A stretch of 64,000 bases of DNA. Origin: Agelaius tricolor. Taxonomy: Eukaryota > Chordata > Aves > Passeriformes > Icteridae. The stretch's first letter is position 1. Each line of letters opens with the position of its first letter. A program made the position numbers and the translations under genes. The notes under the pieces are model-generated. The model did not search any database and was not told where the DNA came from. It saw only the letters and a program-made list of their open reading frames with translations. Where the stretch lies: the NCBI GenBank assembly GCA_023055355.1, contig JALJCS010000002.1, positions 7,340,001 through 7,404,000 on the forward strand. The letters are read 5' to 3'. Of the stretch, positions 34,801 through 46,990 are shown piece after piece.

Positions 34801-37800
34801 TGTTCCACGATACCCTTGTTGTGTGTTTGGTGAGACTCCTGTTTGCTCTGAGCAAGAGTGGTCTGATGAGAATTAAGCCTCAGAATTGCTGTCCTGAGCT
34901 TCCATTCTCTGTAACACAGGTTTTGTGTTTGAATTAGATCACACTTACCTGCCTTCCTGAAGGTGGTTTCATCCTCCAGGATGCCCAAAACTACAGACCA
35001 GGGATGAGGGGGCATAGGGAAATGAAGAGACTGGCTGAAGGTTGTGTGGAAGCAGGTGGAAGGTGAGGCCTCTGAGGTCTGCTCTTCTCTTTCACTGTGG
35101 GACCCACTGCAGCTGAATGCTGTTGAGAGGATGATCATCACAGGAAGCACATCTGAGCTCCTGGAGGAGGACCAGTCACTGTCACTCTGGCTGGGGCTGT
35201 TCCCTGGATGGTTGTGCAGGGACTTTAAAATCAGGGTGGGAAGAGAGGATTGGGGAGAGTGCAGAGTGACCTGGTTCACAGTGCAGATTAACCTCTACTG
35301 CTATTCTTGTTGGTGTCCATTTTTAATGTATACAGGGCAGCTTGTCAAGGAATTGCAAGGACTGTTTGAGGCACTGACTATTCTGTGGGTATTAATATCA
35401 GTAATCAGCTTTCTAGTGTTGGAGCTTTATGTAACAGGTGCTACAAAAAACCCAAATCTTAATAAGACGGCTTACTATGAGCAGTGATGGCTCAGCAGCT
35501 GGGAGACTTGTGTATTTATTTTTAATGAAGCATGGAATTTCTCTTTAGTATTAGTTATGTCTCTCTTCACACTGGGAAACTCCTTTCTTTAGCAAATAGG
35601 CAGGGCCTTTTTGGGTTGACTGGAACAACTGTTGTTTTGGAAGATAGAAGCATACCCATCTGTAATGTAGGTTGCAAATAGGTTCCAACCTGGAGCATCA
35701 GCTCAAGCTGATATGAGCAAGTTCAGATTTGCAGCTGCTGTTAGGAGTGCTTGAATGAAATATCAAAAAATATCTGTAATTTTATGTCTGGGGCATTTTT
35801 TCACAAGAGGCCTTGTGTATGGCCTCTTGCATTGTGCAGAATCATTTGATAGTGCTGGGTGAAAGTGAGTAGGGTATTGGTAGTTGCTGGAGCTGCATGT
35901 ACTATTGCCTATGCTTACAGGGCATTTGCACTAGATGGAATTGCACTGTACAGAATCATGAATGATGTCTTTCTAGTAGATATGAGTGTTAGTGCTTTTC
36001 AACAAGGCAGTAAATAAATAAATGAATAGGCATTAGAAAACATTTCCCTTCCTTGGTGCCTGACAGAAAACTGTGGGATGATGCTCTAACTGCTAAATCG
36101 GGTTTTGGCAAATAATTTAAGGCTTTCTTGAAGAGTCTTAAATGTAGTGCAACAAGTGAGTTATTAACTGGCCTTGTGTTCTCTTTGGGTTAATGATAAA
36201 GCACTGGATTTTGAGGCTTTTGCTTACTTTAGGGAGGAATTACTTTTACATTTCTTTATTGAAAAGGATGCATCAAAGAATTAACAGCAGAGAAGTACAG
36301 AAAACTGTTTTTTTACTCCTAGAGGATGCTAGTTTTACTTGCACTGCAGCTCTGGACCAGGATGATGGACACATCTAGGTTTTTATAATTGTCTTTCTGG
36401 TCTTAGTACATCAGTCTGCATTCCATGTGCGTTATGTGGTGCTTGCAGCTAGAAGTCTGTAGGAAACAAGCAGATCATAGGGACTATACTCTCATGATTG
36501 TAATGAGATATATTCTTTGTCCCTGTAAGAAAAATCTCTAGAACAAACTTCAGATGGGATTGTGCTGTAGCAATAGGCTTGTGAAATTGCTGCAACTGTT
36601 GCTGCAGGAAAAAATGAGTGTGTCACATTCTTCCAGTCCTGCCAGCAAATAAAATATATTAATTTGTAAACTAGTATTGTTCCTGGAATACATATCTGTA
36701 GTAATAAGATCACCTTGGTGGCCTGTCTTTTTCTCAGTATCTGTTCTTTTATTCCCAGGCCGGTCTGGCACCATAAAGCCTGTCAGGGCCCGAAACTAGT
36801 TTTAGGGAAATTAGTGTGGGTAATTTTGCTGCTTCAGTTTTCTGGTAACAAACAGTGGGGGTAGTTTCTTCATTGGGAAAAAAAATTTTAAAATCTGGCC
36901 AGAGAGGAAGAGAAGTCAGAAAATTAGTCTTGGACTGGGACAAACTCTCTAACTCTGGTAGGAGAATTGTGTAGCATGAGCCTCTGTTCTGTTTTAATGC
37001 AGCTGTACTGTCCCAGTCTCTAAACCTGTCATTTACAAGACTTTGAGAGATTAATTGATGTGGACAATAGTTAGGATATTAATTAAAATGCTGTGGAAGA
37101 TGTGAGGAACATCTAGCCTTATGTGCTTTAAATAGAGAAACTGGCAAATATATAATCCAAAATGCCTGTAATTTTCAGTCATTGATCTTGTTTCTTCTTC
37201 TTTTGGATGCTCAAGTAGCTGTAAATTGCTTCACAGGGCACAAGATAGTGAAAATTCAGGTATTTATGGTCAAATGTTCATTTTGGTAGGATTGAAGTGA
37301 TTTCAACTGGCATGTTGCTTTTCAGACATGGTAACCAGAAAAAAAAGGCTGTGTGGAGCAATCTGAGATTTACCTCTACATTTCCGAGGGGAATTTCATC
37401 TTTTTTTTCATGCTGATATCCCCCTGTGCTCATGTAACTCCAATTCTTCCCCACAAAAATATGGATGCATTCTTTATTCCTCCTTGGGATTAGAGGTGGA
37501 GCAGGTGAAGAGCACTGAGCAGTTGGGGATGGGACTCCTGTGTGTCTCTGGTTCTCAGTTTTGCAAATCCTATAGCCTTTAACACATCTGTGGCATTCCT
37601 TTTTTCCTGTTCTTATTACATCTCCCATGAGAAGTGTTACAATGATGGGAAAACTCTCACCTCTGTTGGTAGCTGCAGGTGTTGGAGCCCATTCATCTGA
37701 AGCACACCAACAGCAGTGAGTGATCACAGGCAGAATAAGCTTGCAGAGCTCTTGTTCCAGACTGCCTCACTACAGCAGTGGGTGTTTTGGGTTAAAGTGG

Positions 37801-40155
37801 GAGAAGGGGGTTATTCACCTGGGTTGGACCCCGGGCAGCTTGTCCCTCTCTCTGTTTTTGTAAAGCAGTGGAATAGATGCTGTTGTCCTCTAGGCAGTGG
37901 GTTTGTTAGGCATCAGTGCGGAGGTGGCTGTCACTCGTTGGGAGGCTAACTGTGAAAACTCAAGCAGGATTGCATTCAAGGTCAAATGCTAAAAGATTCA
38001 TAGCCCTGAAGATCTCACTGTCTCTGAAATCTTTGGCAATTCAAAATCTTTCAGACTTCGCCCCTGGGAGCTTGATCAGGAGTGCATCAGGCATGACGCT
38101 AATGGAACTTCCACATGCCTGAAGCCCAAAGACTTGAAAGCCTTCTGATCTGCTATTGGCAAAAAGTCATCTGTTTGAAGTCACTTTCTGTTTAGCAGTT
38201 GTTGTTTTGTCCAAAATTCCAAAGAAACTGGTCTTCTCCTGAAAGCAGCATTACAAGAGATGGAAAGCCAAACCCAGTTGCTTGCATTGTTTCAGCATTT
38301 CCGTGAGATTGAAAGTAGTGGCCAGACCAAGTTGTTTTTCTTTACAAACAAACACTTTTTTTTTCTGCTGCAGAGCTTGTTTTATGGCTGATGCTTTTTT
38401 GATGGATTTTATCTCAGAGAGTAAAAAGCTGTAAATACTGGGAGTGGGATAAAGAGAATGGAATTTGTGATGAAAATGTGCAGTGGGCCATAACTGGGCC
38501 ATGCTGCCACTGCTATCTGCACAGCAGCAAATTTTAGTCAGATCAGAGAATATTGTATTTCTTTCTGCATGGCTGACTTTCTTACATTTGGTGGCCTGTG
38601 TTTGGCTGTTACCTTTGTTTGGAAACAGTGCCAAAAAAAGAAGAGACTTTCGAGGGGTGGGGAGTAGCATGGGCTGTTGAGGTTAAAGTCCTGTATTAGG
38701 AATAGAAACCACCCAAGTTTTCCTTCTGCCCCCTTTGCAGGAGACAGGCACTTGCTGCAGGTTCCCTGAATGTCACAGCAATGTGGCAAGCCGTGCCCAC
38801 CCTTGTGAGAAGTGGTGAAAAGGCTTAGCAGTGTTCTTTGGCATTTCTTGTCTTTGAAAACGCACTGCTTGAAAACTTCAGATAACATTTGCCTGGAAGA
38901 GGAGGATGTGTTTCAGTCAAATGATAAGAGGGGAGGGGCTGCTCTCAGGGCAGAGTGTGAGACACCTCCCTTGTTAGAAACGGGAAAAATAGATGAAAAC
39001 ACAAAATGGAAAGGCACCCCGTCATGCTGACAAATTTGGCCTGAGGAAGCCAGCTGAATAAAGGCCAGCAAGGGAGGGGATGGGAGAGTCTTGGAGCAGG
39101 AGTGAACAAGTGTCAATGCAGCAAGCTGTGCTTCTGGGACTAGGCTTGCAAAAAATGGAAGGGGAAAGAGGGTGTAGCTCTTGTTACTTTCAAATTCCCT
39201 TGTCTGCCCTCCCTCTTGGCTGGGAGCTGTTCCCTGTCTCCCTCCCTCCCACTACACTGTGGGCGGCTTGCCTGGGAAGGGCTGTGCACCAGCTGCCCCT
39301 AGCATGTGCTGCCGGGGCTCAGGTGGTGGTGGTGCCCTGACAGTGAGATGCAGCTGGGAGGAGAGGGCTGGAGCAGGACCTGAAGTGAGGTCTGCATTCC
39401 TCTGGGAAAAGGTAAACTGAGAGGGAGGAAGACATCATTGACTTCAATGAGAACTGTCACACATCTCTAACACGAAGGTGCGATGAATTAATGAACCTTC
39501 CCTGGAAGTGAAAATGCTAGCCATATGCTTTGGTGGTGAAAGAGGTTAAACAAAGTGTGTTACCTTTAGTTTCTTTTCTTCAAATGTCTTGAACTTTCCA
39601 GGGAAAGACTCTGTAAAGGCTCTCTCCCTGTGGAGATGAACTTCAAAGATCAAGACTGCTGAGTGGAGGAATAAAGCAACCCATCTGGCACTGAAAACTC
39701 CCCACTGAGGTACCAAGAACTATTCTGGTCAGGCAGAAAATGCTTTGAGCACCAAGTGCAGCAGGTTACTGATAACATCATTGTGATGGTGAAGAATGGA
39801 AAGTTAGTCTTCCTTTAGAAGATTAGGAAGGCAAAGAGAAGTCAGGCACAGTTGGAAATTCTTGTTTATTAAACAGAGGTGATGAATAGGTATTTCAGCA
39901 TCAATAAGCCATGAGACATTCGATAAGAACTTGTTGAGTAACTCCAGAAGTTTTTGCCAAACACTGTAAGGTCTGTTTCAAGCGACCTGGCATGTGTCTG
40001 TGTGTGCCACAGCCTCCCATACTTTCAGGTATACAAGCTGTCCTCCCAAGATGATTGCTGAAATATGCTGTGGGCAGATGGCCAGTGTCACCTAGCCTGA
40101 ATTCAGCCTGTGTGTAGAAAATGGGTTAAAAAGTCTGTAAAAATTTCAACTTTGA

Positions 40156-40174
40156 TTTTTTTTTTTTTTTTTTT
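40156..40174 (+). repeat. T19 homopolymer
   Basis: A run of 19 T. No gene-like or retroposed sequence was recognised on the side where an antisense retrocopy would lie. Confidence 0.9.
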
Positions 40175-43100
40175 GAGGAGGGCCTCCAGATCAATACTTT
40201 TCTTCATGTTCTGGAAAGGGAGCAGCACTGGTCCAAGCTCCATCAGAGCTTGCTCTTGGTTGCTACTTTTAGCTCTGTGTCACAACCCTGCCATCTGCCT
40301 TGTTTTGTTGAAGCCACCCAGCTCCTCATATTGAGGGCCTATAAAGATCTGTGTGTTAGCCTGGCCTGTGCTATGATGCTGCTGATTTGGCAGTGGTTCC
40401 CATGCAGTGTATTTCAGGTGTGCAGCAAGCATTGCAGTTAGGTGGGCTCAAGCTTACTTGCTGTTGTTTGAATAGAGTTAAATGCCCCAATGATGCTGTT
40501 ACCCCTGCAGCCTTCTTCACTGAGACACTTTCCTAGTGCATTCAGTACTTGAGTATTCTCCAGGCAGCTCCAACCAGTGGCTTGTAGGCAAGAAATTGCT
40601 TGTGGGTGTCTGCAGACTGATCAGTGACTCAGTCACGCCCAGTGAAGAGGGAGAGCAAACAAAGTGTTGTCCCTTTCTCACTAGGTTCACAGCCTGTAGT
40701 GGCACATTTTTAAACACAGGGCTTGGAAGGGGAAGCTAAAGGAACTGTTACTGTGACTTGGTTGATTTGGCCCTGTGAACAACTCAGCATTTTCCTAACA
40801 TGGGTATGTCTACAGTATGCATGACTTTGTATAGTTGAGCTATGTTTTTCTCCTCCTGGTCCTCTTTATGCAAGTTTTTCTCATGTGAAATATTTTGGAT
40901 TAGATGAGGTTTACAAGGAGGAGTTGACATTACATTTCAAGGTTTGCCTCTGCTATTGCACTGGCACACTGACATCATATCCCCTGGGGTCAGACCTCTG
41001 GGATGGGAGCCAGTATTTAAAAAGATTTTTTTGCAGGGTGGAGGAATATCTTGTAGTTTCACCCCCTATGAGTTCAACCTCTCCCTCTTATGCTGCTTGT
41101 TCATTATTTCAGATTCCACCTCTACAACAAGTAAGAAAAGGGTTTGTTAGCCCTTTCTGTGATAATTCATGCTTAACCATCTGCTTAGGAGGCACTGATG
41201 ATACTGCATGCAGCTTGATCTCCTCCTGACTCGTGTCTGAATTGCTGGTACATCCCTGTATGCTGTTAAGCCATCTTTGAAGCTTGCTGTGTCACAGCAG
41301 CATACATGAGGGGTAAATCTACTGAAGTCAGCCAAGTGGTACCAGCGTGAAACTGGAGTGACTAGAAAATCATGTCTCCTTTCTTCTGGATTATGTATAG
41401 CAGAGAGGGGTGAAAGCTTCAAGTGAGCAGAGAAAATTTTGAAAGCAGCTTTTTGATTTCCCTACCAAAGAGTCTGGCCAAGTATGCTGAAAGTAATTCT
41501 GGAGACTACAGGCTGATTTGAAGTGGATCCCTGGAGCTGCATAAACAGACAGTGCATTATTCATGAGGTAACTGAGCCTTTGCCCTGCTCCAGCAGCCTG
41601 GGACAAGCAGAAATGTGCTTGCTTCCTTCACCTGGTTGACTGGCCCTCTGGGAAGGCTCTTTGCAGAGCGGAGTGGAGAGCAGAGAAGGCTGCTGATACA
41701 ATTAGGCTGATTTGCACTGTGACTTAGGAGCAGTTATGGGAAACCCATATGAATTCACTTCCTACTTGTTAGTACTGTGTTTGTCAGACAGCAGTCAGTG
41801 GGGATCCGAAGTCTGGGGTGCACAAAATGATGCAAGAGGGAAAGATTGCCTAGGTACCAGTGTACCTGTGTGCTAGCCCCATGAGCTCAAGCACATCCCA
41901 TCTTTGTTCCTCCTGCACTCATTTGCAGAAAGCAAAAATAACAGTAACGTTCATTAGAAGCTGTTGAACGCGGCCTCCTTCAGTGTATTTCGGAATCATA
42001 ATCTTGTAGAAAGCATACCTCACCCAGCAGGAATTCAGCAAATCCAATAACAGGCTTATGATGCTGGATCTGGTATGAGAGGTTTTGGCACAGCTGACCA
42101 TAAACTGACTGGAGAACAGAAAGGGCTGCCCTTGTTTGTGCCCATAGCTATAATGTTCATATGGGACGTGTTTGTGGGAGAACTGAGTGTTGTGTGTGGT
42201 TTCTCCTTGAAGCATCTTGTCTTAGGGAAGCTAAGGAGACATAGAAACATGGACTTGGAGCAGTTGAAGTGGCCACAGAAAAAGGATCAGTGGCTATTGC
42301 CCTTTTCCTTCATGCTATGTTTGTCAGTCTTGCAAGTTCCACATCTGACTACTAAGATAGTAGCTTCTCTCCTGTCTGATTTTATTCTAGGAACAATGCT
42401 AAAATGACATTTTGGTCCTCTCCCATCCTCTGCTGCTTACTTTGCCATCTAAGCACTGGTCTCCAAGAGTTGTAACGTTAATGTGCCATGAGCAAAACCT
42501 GCTAAAATACTGTGATCTGACAGGGAGCAGATGAATGTTGTCATTTGAATGTATTCTGCCAAGTTTTACTTAGTGTTATGTGTGTAGAGGTGGATATTTT
42601 AGCTGGTACAGATGTACAATAATGTTCTTAGTCCCAGGACTGCCCTGTTGTGTTATAGTCACAGGTCATTGGAAGAAACAGGTGTTCAGAGAGAGGGCTG
42701 GCATAATCGTGCCATTCCATAATCATACTGGAAGAACAGGTCTTATGTTTTTGGAATAAGCTGCTGTGGATTCATTATGAAAACAACCACTTAGGTTTGG
42801 GTTTGTCTCTGACAGACCAGCTCTCTTACTGTTCATATATAAACATATATACTGCTCATATATATACATACTGTATGTTCATAGCCATTTGACACAGGAA
42901 AAACTGTTGAGGTCACCTAACTAATCTCCTGGACAGAGAAGAATTTTCTCTACATGAGAAAATATATCTGTGATATATCTGATCTTAAATATTTTTCTTC
43001 ATGGAGATTCCATCACAGCGATCTCTCCGCTGAAAGAGGTACTTTGTAGTCAGGCTATACTGTCCTTTATTAATTCAATCACATTATTTCCATGTGACTC

Positions 43101-46100
43101 AGTTTTTAATACCTTAATGAGTTCTCTTCAATCCTTGTTGTTCCATTCTTTGAATTCACATGTACCTGTACTTCTACATTGATGTTGTATTGTGTGTTGG
43201 TGTGATTGAGGAAATTAACTCAGTTAACTAATGTCTCACATAATCTACAGAACTGCATTCAGATGCCATTAAAATGGGTTGGGGGTTAGACCACTGTGAC
43301 AGAAAAGGTTGGAACTAAATAATCCCCCAGATCGGTTTCCAGATGAAACCATATCCCAGTGGTGTAGTAAAAAGCAAAAATAATGCTGTGGTCACAGTCC
43401 ATCTTCTGGTGTGTGGTCAGATGACCCCTGAGAGCATCTAAACTATTTAAGGCCTGCAGAATCAATGCTGAATGTGTAAGCAGTCACTACTGCAGAGCTG
43501 TCTGGATCAGAGAAGCATGCGCAAGAAAAGCATGCACTTGTGTTTTCCCAGACCTTTTGCAATGGCTGTTACCATGGCTTGTGTTTTGCCTCTGTACCCC
43601 TACGAGTGGTGTGCAGGATGTGGTTGGTGTGCTTTCACTGCTCTGCTCTCTGTGAAGGCAGGCTGCACAAGGGTGTTGGGTCTGATGTGCCTGTCGATCA
43701 TGGCTGAGTCAGATAGGTGGGTAGACAGTGACTGTGATTTTTCTTTTTCAGCTCTTCAGTGAGCAGCTCAGGCTATTCATTGCAAGCCTGCCAGCAGCTC
43801 TTGCCATTCAAGTGGGTGATGTTCTAGCAGCATCTCAGAGCTGGCAGAAAAGAGTGATGATCAGATGCAGCCAGTTAAAAAAACTAAGCATATGCTTTAC
43901 AGGAACATTTGTTCTGTATGTCTGAGCTGAAGATGGAATTTCACAGCGTCAAGGCAGGACAGTCTCACAGAGGAAATAGTGGCCTTTTGGGAAGCTTACT
44001 TAAATATTAGATGGACTGAGATGACATGTCAGCTCTGCATTAAGAAGGTCAAGGATTTTGCTGCATCAGGAAACCCAGAGGTGGACACAGCCTGCTGAGC
44101 ACAGAGGTCTTGTTAGTGCTGTGGGTGTTACAGAAGAATAGCTAGAATGGATGGGATTACATTAAACATTAATATGGTAGTATTAGACCCTGGGGATTTG
44201 TAGGTTTACTCCCCAGATTGTATCAACACATTATAAAATATATGTAAAGTTGTAGCTGCGGTGATACCTCGTGATGGGAGAGGTGACCTGAAACAAGTTC
44301 CTCCTTGCATGCTGAGTTTTGAGGGACAGTTTCTTCTGTCTCTTTCAGGTGCTATGGGAGACCAGTCTCATAACATCATGAAGTTAGGTTACCCACCCCA
44401 ACTCAATGCCCTCAGTCATCTTCTCAGAAGAATGGCTGAGAGCTGCATGATGATGGAAGCTGAAACCCCCATTCTCTTGGGCATTTGGCCCTTCTAGGTT
44501 GGATGCACTGGTATGAAAGCTGTGGAAGAAATCATAGTTGCTCTTCTGTTCAGGAGCACATACAAGTCTCTGGAGATGTCAGTCTCATGCTTCCACCAGC
44601 TTTAAATTTAAGAGACCCAGCTGTAATACATGAAGAATGTGTGGCACATTAAACCTGTCTGGTTCATACAGAACTCATGTATAATTCACAGTTTTTGTAA
44701 ATATGTCAGTTTAATGCTTCTCTGCACCTGTCAGCAAAGCTCTGTCTCCCATGGGTTAGTCAGACCTGACAGCTTCTGAAACTGGACCCTGAATTGTGTA
44801 ACAAATGGTGCTGAACTCTGAATATTGCTGAATAACAACTAATTTCAAATTCAGAAAAAAAGAATCCTACAGTCAAACCCATTTATTGAAGTTCCTCATT
44901 GTCTCCTTAGGGCAATTTTAAGACTTCATCCTTCTTATGATGGAGGAACCCTTTACTCTCTTAGTAGAGCAAGATTGTACCAGCACTAATCAAGCTTTGA
45001 TTATTCTTTCCTGGACACATTCCACCAGCATCAAGAAATGTAACATAATGCAGTTGTTGGTCATCTTAGAGTTCTTCCAGATACTTATTTGTAGTTTAAT
45101 TCATACAATATTTTCTTGTAGACTGTAGCTCCTGAATAAGAGTCAGTTCTGTCACACCTGTGACAGAAATGTGCCAAGTCACAAGGCTCTTGGTGACTGT
45201 TGTGGTGTGTGCCTACTTCTTATTAACTGAATTGCCTGTATTCCATGGATAGATTCAGTTGTGCTTTTGTAAAGTCTGTGAGAATGCATGATTTTTTGTG
45301 TTTGGTGCTTGCAAGCCTTCCTTGTAAGTGACAGCAGTGGTCTCTTAGGTAGTCCATAGTAGGTAACAGCTTGGTTTAGTGTCTGCTCCTCGGAAAACAA
45401 TCCGAAATGCACTGTATGCACTATGAAAATAATGTTAAATAACAATGTGTTGTATTGTGGCTCAGTCAGAGATGCTGAGAATTATAAGAGCTGTTGCATG
45501 GTAAATTGTTAAAACACATTGCTCTGCAGGATGCTAATGTAGCCTGGGCTGAAGCCAAAGTCTGTACAAATCTAAATGAGTTAGTTGTCCAGGGAATTAG
45601 CCTGCTTTGGACTGGGTCCTTTGGATGGGATCTTCAGAAGCAGTCAGCAGTGCTCAACTCCATGACCTTAACTTCAGTGGGAGTGGAGAGCCCAGTGCTG
45701 AGTTTTCCTGCTGTTAAATCCTACTGGATTTAACATCATCTTTGAGTGAGTCAAAGGCACTGAAGGGAGGAAAAATAATCTGCATTTTCAAGTCAGATAC
45801 AGTATAAATTCTCTCAAGAGCTGGTTTTACAAGTGACTGTACAAGTTACAAAGTTCGCTTTACCACATGGTCAATATGGATTATTTTCCTGCACACAGAT
45901 GAGTCAAACCTGGGGCAGTGAAAGGTGTGAGTCTGCATTGCTAAACAGCTTTTTGGTGGGAACTGGGACCCCTCTTTGGGAAATTGAATGTGTATCCATG
46001 TGAAGGGAGCTAGAGCAAGAGGCTTTGACATCTGGAAGCCCTCCCAGGGCACAAAGTTATGTTTTCATGAGCTCTGGTTTCTTATCCAGTTTCATGCTGT

Positions 46101-46557
46101 CAGTTATCACATTCTAACAGCTAGTGGAAATTGTGTGGCTACCTTCCTACTCTGCTGAAGGGTGTCATGGTAATTCTTTATTCTTTCTTGAATTACTGTA
46201 ATCCCTCTCTTTGGGAAACAAAACAAAACCTATCTATAATAAAAACAAGAGCAAGTCTTCCTGCAAATACAACAGCACAAAAGCTGGCTGCTCTTTCCCA
46301 CTGAGGCTATCTGACCCAAGCAGCCTTTCCCCTATCACTTTCAAAGCCCTTCATTTAAGGGAAGGGAGTGATTACTGAGTCATTAAGGATAATGGCTATT
46401 TACTTTTGGAAACAATGGACTTGATGAACCACAAAAAATAGCCTGATTTTTAGAAGTGCGTTTGTCTTGGAGAAAACTAGTTGGGTTTTGGGGTGGAAGT
46501 ACGTACATTTTAATGAGGAGGTGGTAAAAAGTGACCTTTTGTTCTGAGGTAAACCAG

Positions 46558-46579
46558 TTTTTTTTTTTTTTTTTTTTTT
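46558..46579 (+). repeat. T22 homopolymer
   Basis: A run of 22 T followed by AAATC. It could be the tail of an antisense retrocopy, but the sequence to its right is not recognisable as one. Confidence 0.9.
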
Positions 46580-46843
46580 AAATCTTGAGGACTGACATTC
46601 TCAACCACGGACCTAAGCTCGGAAATGTCAGGCTGAAAAACAATGCTAACATTTAAAGTAAAGAGAACAGAATTTAGAACTTTATGGTGAGTACAAGTTG
46701 TCAGAGTTACCTGACACCTTGCTAGGAGTTCTGGTTTTACCTTGTATGTTTTTACCTCTGCATGTTAACATACAAATTTGCTCTTTCTGCAGTAGGATTT
46801 TGCCATGTAATCATCAACATGTGGAAAACTGTTCCTATTTGGT

Positions 46844-46990
46844 AGAATCACAGAATTCTATGGGTTGGAATGGACATTTAAATCTCAGCTAGTCCAACCT
46901 TCCTGCCATGGCAGGGACACATTCCACTATATCAGTTCACTCAAAACACCTACCTGGCCTCAAACACTTCCACTGATGGCATACCCACAT
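46844..46990 (-). mobile_element. CR1 LINE 3' fragment, antisense
   Basis: Starts AGAATCACAGAATTCTATGG, the reverse of the CR1 tail, then GGTTGGAATGGACATTT, CTAGTCCAACCTTCCTGCC and GGCAGGGACACATTCCAC. About 145 bp survive before similarity fades. Confidence 0.9.

Larger units (their letters stand above)
24681..46843. other. Intron body without recognised repeats or genes
   Basis: About 22 kb of unremarkable intron. Simple-sequence spots include an AT-rich palindromic tract at 25,785-25,878, an A-rich (AAT)n stretch near 29,377-29,405, TTATTATTATTGTTGTTG near 30,968-30,990, a T run at 40,156-40,174 and (AT)-rich sequence near 42,832-42,874. The longest open frame is 217 codons on the minus strand at 34,626-35,279, overlapped by a plus-strand frame of 147 codons (35,044-35,487). 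Neither has a recognisable domain. Confidence 0.5.

Noticed and set aside
46558..46579. T-runs at 46,558 and 40,156 as tails of antisense processed pseudogenes
   Set aside because: No gene-like sequence next to either run and no flanking duplication seen.
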